A stretch of DNA of 64,000 nucleotides from Triops longicaudatus. Its lineage: Eukaryota; Arthropoda; Branchiopoda; Notostraca; Triopsidae. The translations under genes and the position numbers were made by a program. The notes under the pieces were generated by a model. That model was not told the origin of the DNA and did no database searches. It worked only from the letters and a program-made list of their open reading frames with translations. Below are positions 62,777 through 64,000 of the stretch, piece by piece; position 1 is the first letter of the stretch; every line of letters starts with the position of its first letter. Location: contig JAGQDJ010000140.1 in the NCBI GenBank assembly GCA_022885665.1, positions 1 through 64,000 of the forward strand, in the 5' to 3' direction.

Positions 62777-64000
62777 TGGTATTACACCGTTACGAAAATT
62801 CAGTGGCTATTCAGCATGCAAGATGACGTGGTCAAGCCGGACCAGAATGTGAACAATTCGTCGCCTCCGCCGAGTGCTTTTGGCCCGCTCGGCTTGCAAG
62901 GGTCGGGGACATCCTCGTCTCCTTCCTCGACCGGTTCCTCGTCGTCGTTAACCGCGGCCAACAAAATGGGCTTGAAGCTCCGCTCTAGTCCGCCTCCGGC
63001 CGGCGTTCCGGCGGCCACGAGTTGTTCTATATCGAGCTCGCTAGCGCATCCCGTCGACGTGCTGTCCCTGATCCTCCCTGCGGACGACAATGGACTCGTC
63101 TTGCACCATGCCCCGACCCGCGACCATGACAAGGGAACTGACCCGCACCAAGGCCGGCCGGGAAGCCCTTCCCTCAGCCCGTCCTCGCCCAGTCTCAACG
63201 GTTTGCTATGCGTCTCGGTGAACCACGCCAGCCCCAGCAGTCCTGGTTCAGGCTCAGCCGGGTGCGGGACCCTAGGCGGGAGCAACGCAGGTCGGAGCGG
63301 CCAGAATTATTCCTCGTCGTCGAGCTTATCCAGCCCGGCCTCGCTATGGTCCTCGGGCGGCAGCAGCTTGGAAGAAAGCTTGCTCCTGCCTTCCTTAGCA
63401 CCCCCGCCCTCCACCCTCAGCACACCCAATACTATCAGTCCTTCCACCTACTACTCCCAACAGCTGTCACCAGGTGGCAGTGGAGGTTCGCAATCCAACC
63501 AACGCCGAGCCATAACGGCGGCCCACAATTTCCCCCATAACTACCGCCCCCCGATACTGCCCAGTAAAACCAATTACTGGTCTGGCCAGTCTAGTCCACA
63601 ACAACAAGTTATCAACGCCCACAACGGCCACGCCCCCTTGTCACCTTCCACGGCCGGGCTTTTGAACGGAAACACGAGTCCAAACAATCCGTGGGCCCGG
63701 GGCCGCTCGGCCCCCAATTTGGGCGTGCACTACTCGCCCTCTTCGGCCTCCACGTCACCGTCGCTCAACAATGGCTCGAATAACTCGCTCGCACTTGGTA
63801 GCCTGAATTTAGGGCTCGCGAGCCAAGCAAATTACGCCAACGGTGGCAACACGCGAAAATCGAATTCACCATTTGGCAACGTGAGCCAGGGGGGCAACGG
63901 ACCCGCCACGCCTAATTATGTAGGGGGGTCGACATCACCGTTTAGTAACGGGTTTAGTCCGAGTCTCACCATCAATGGGGGTAACAACAGCGGGGGAGGA
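62777..64000 (+). CDS. 5' part of a Ser/Gly/Asn/Pro-rich protein, possibly CPEB2-4/Orb2 type (partial)
   Basis: A single frame stays open from 62768 to the window end. A strong acceptor (TTTCTTATGATACAG) precedes 62777, so the first in-frame Met at 62816 (MQDDVVKPDQNVNN) may be internal and upstream exons may exist. About 390 residues are visible: Ser/Pro/Gly runs, then YYSQQLSP, QRRAITAAHNFPHNYRPP, NYWSGQSSPQQQ, NNPWARGRSAPNLG and Asn/Gly/Ser-rich tracts. No globular domain is reached. The QRR..T..HNF stretch with Trp-containing, Gln/Asn/Ser-rich sequence resembles regions ahead of the RRMs in invertebrate CPEB2-4/Orb2 translation regulators, but this rests on memory and low complexity. The reading frame is far better supported than the name; RRM exons beyond the right edge would settle it. 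Confidence 0.6.

Noticed and set aside
63195..63540. Antisense and off-frame ORFs across the last gene
   Set aside because: Shadows of the long plus-strand frame caused by high GC content.

Overview
The window is nuclear DNA from an animal. The genes are split by many short GT-AG introns, often 50-100 bp and as small as 54-55 bp. Introns and spacers are AT-rich and transposon debris is scattered through them. The gene set (alpha-2-macroglobulin, TPPP, TPMT, cathepsin D, junctophilin, SNRNP200/Brr2, HOPX-like homeobox, ZDHHC16) is bilaterian. Compact introns and sequence divergence suggest an invertebrate, perhaps an arthropod, but the sequence alone does not fix the phylum. A single ambiguous base (n, position 5896) marks an assembly join. 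Comparisons with human or family proteins are from memory; no search was run.

Layout. 1-0.8 kb: broken hAT-type transposase fragment (+). 2.1-6.5 kb (-): secreted alpha-2-macroglobulin-like gene that stops after the bait region and has no thioester half, with a duplicated second exon next to the n. 7.5-8.4 kb (-): TPPP/p25-alpha. 10.0-11.7 kb (-): TPMT. 11.9-13.3 kb (-): C8orf76 homologue. 15.3-17.3 kb (+): cathepsin D-like aspartic protease. 17.4-23.4 kb: gene-poor. 23.4-39.7 kb (+): junctophilin in 12 exons with two long introns holding repeats. 41.3-54.6 kb (+): SNRNP200 (Brr2) in 21 exons; intron 10 carries seven tRNA-Ser genes in the same orientation, six with anticodon AGA and one with CGA. 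57.9-58.2 kb (+): 84-residue HOPX-like homeobox gene, converging on ZDHHC16 (58.3-60.1 kb, -). 62.8-64.0 kb (+): 5' part of a Ser/Gly/Asn/Pro-rich protein running off the window, possibly a CPEB2-4/Orb2-type protein.

These are unrelated housekeeping and tissue genes, not a pathway cluster. The arrangements most worth a second look are the tRNA-Ser array inside a spliceosome helicase intron, the alpha-2-macroglobulin gene that ends where its thioester half should begin with transposon remains just beyond, and the HOPX/ZDHHC16 tail-to-tail pair. Exon coordinates were read by eye from splice sites and reading phase. Exon lengths add to whole codons for every complete gene, but no transcript evidence is available.
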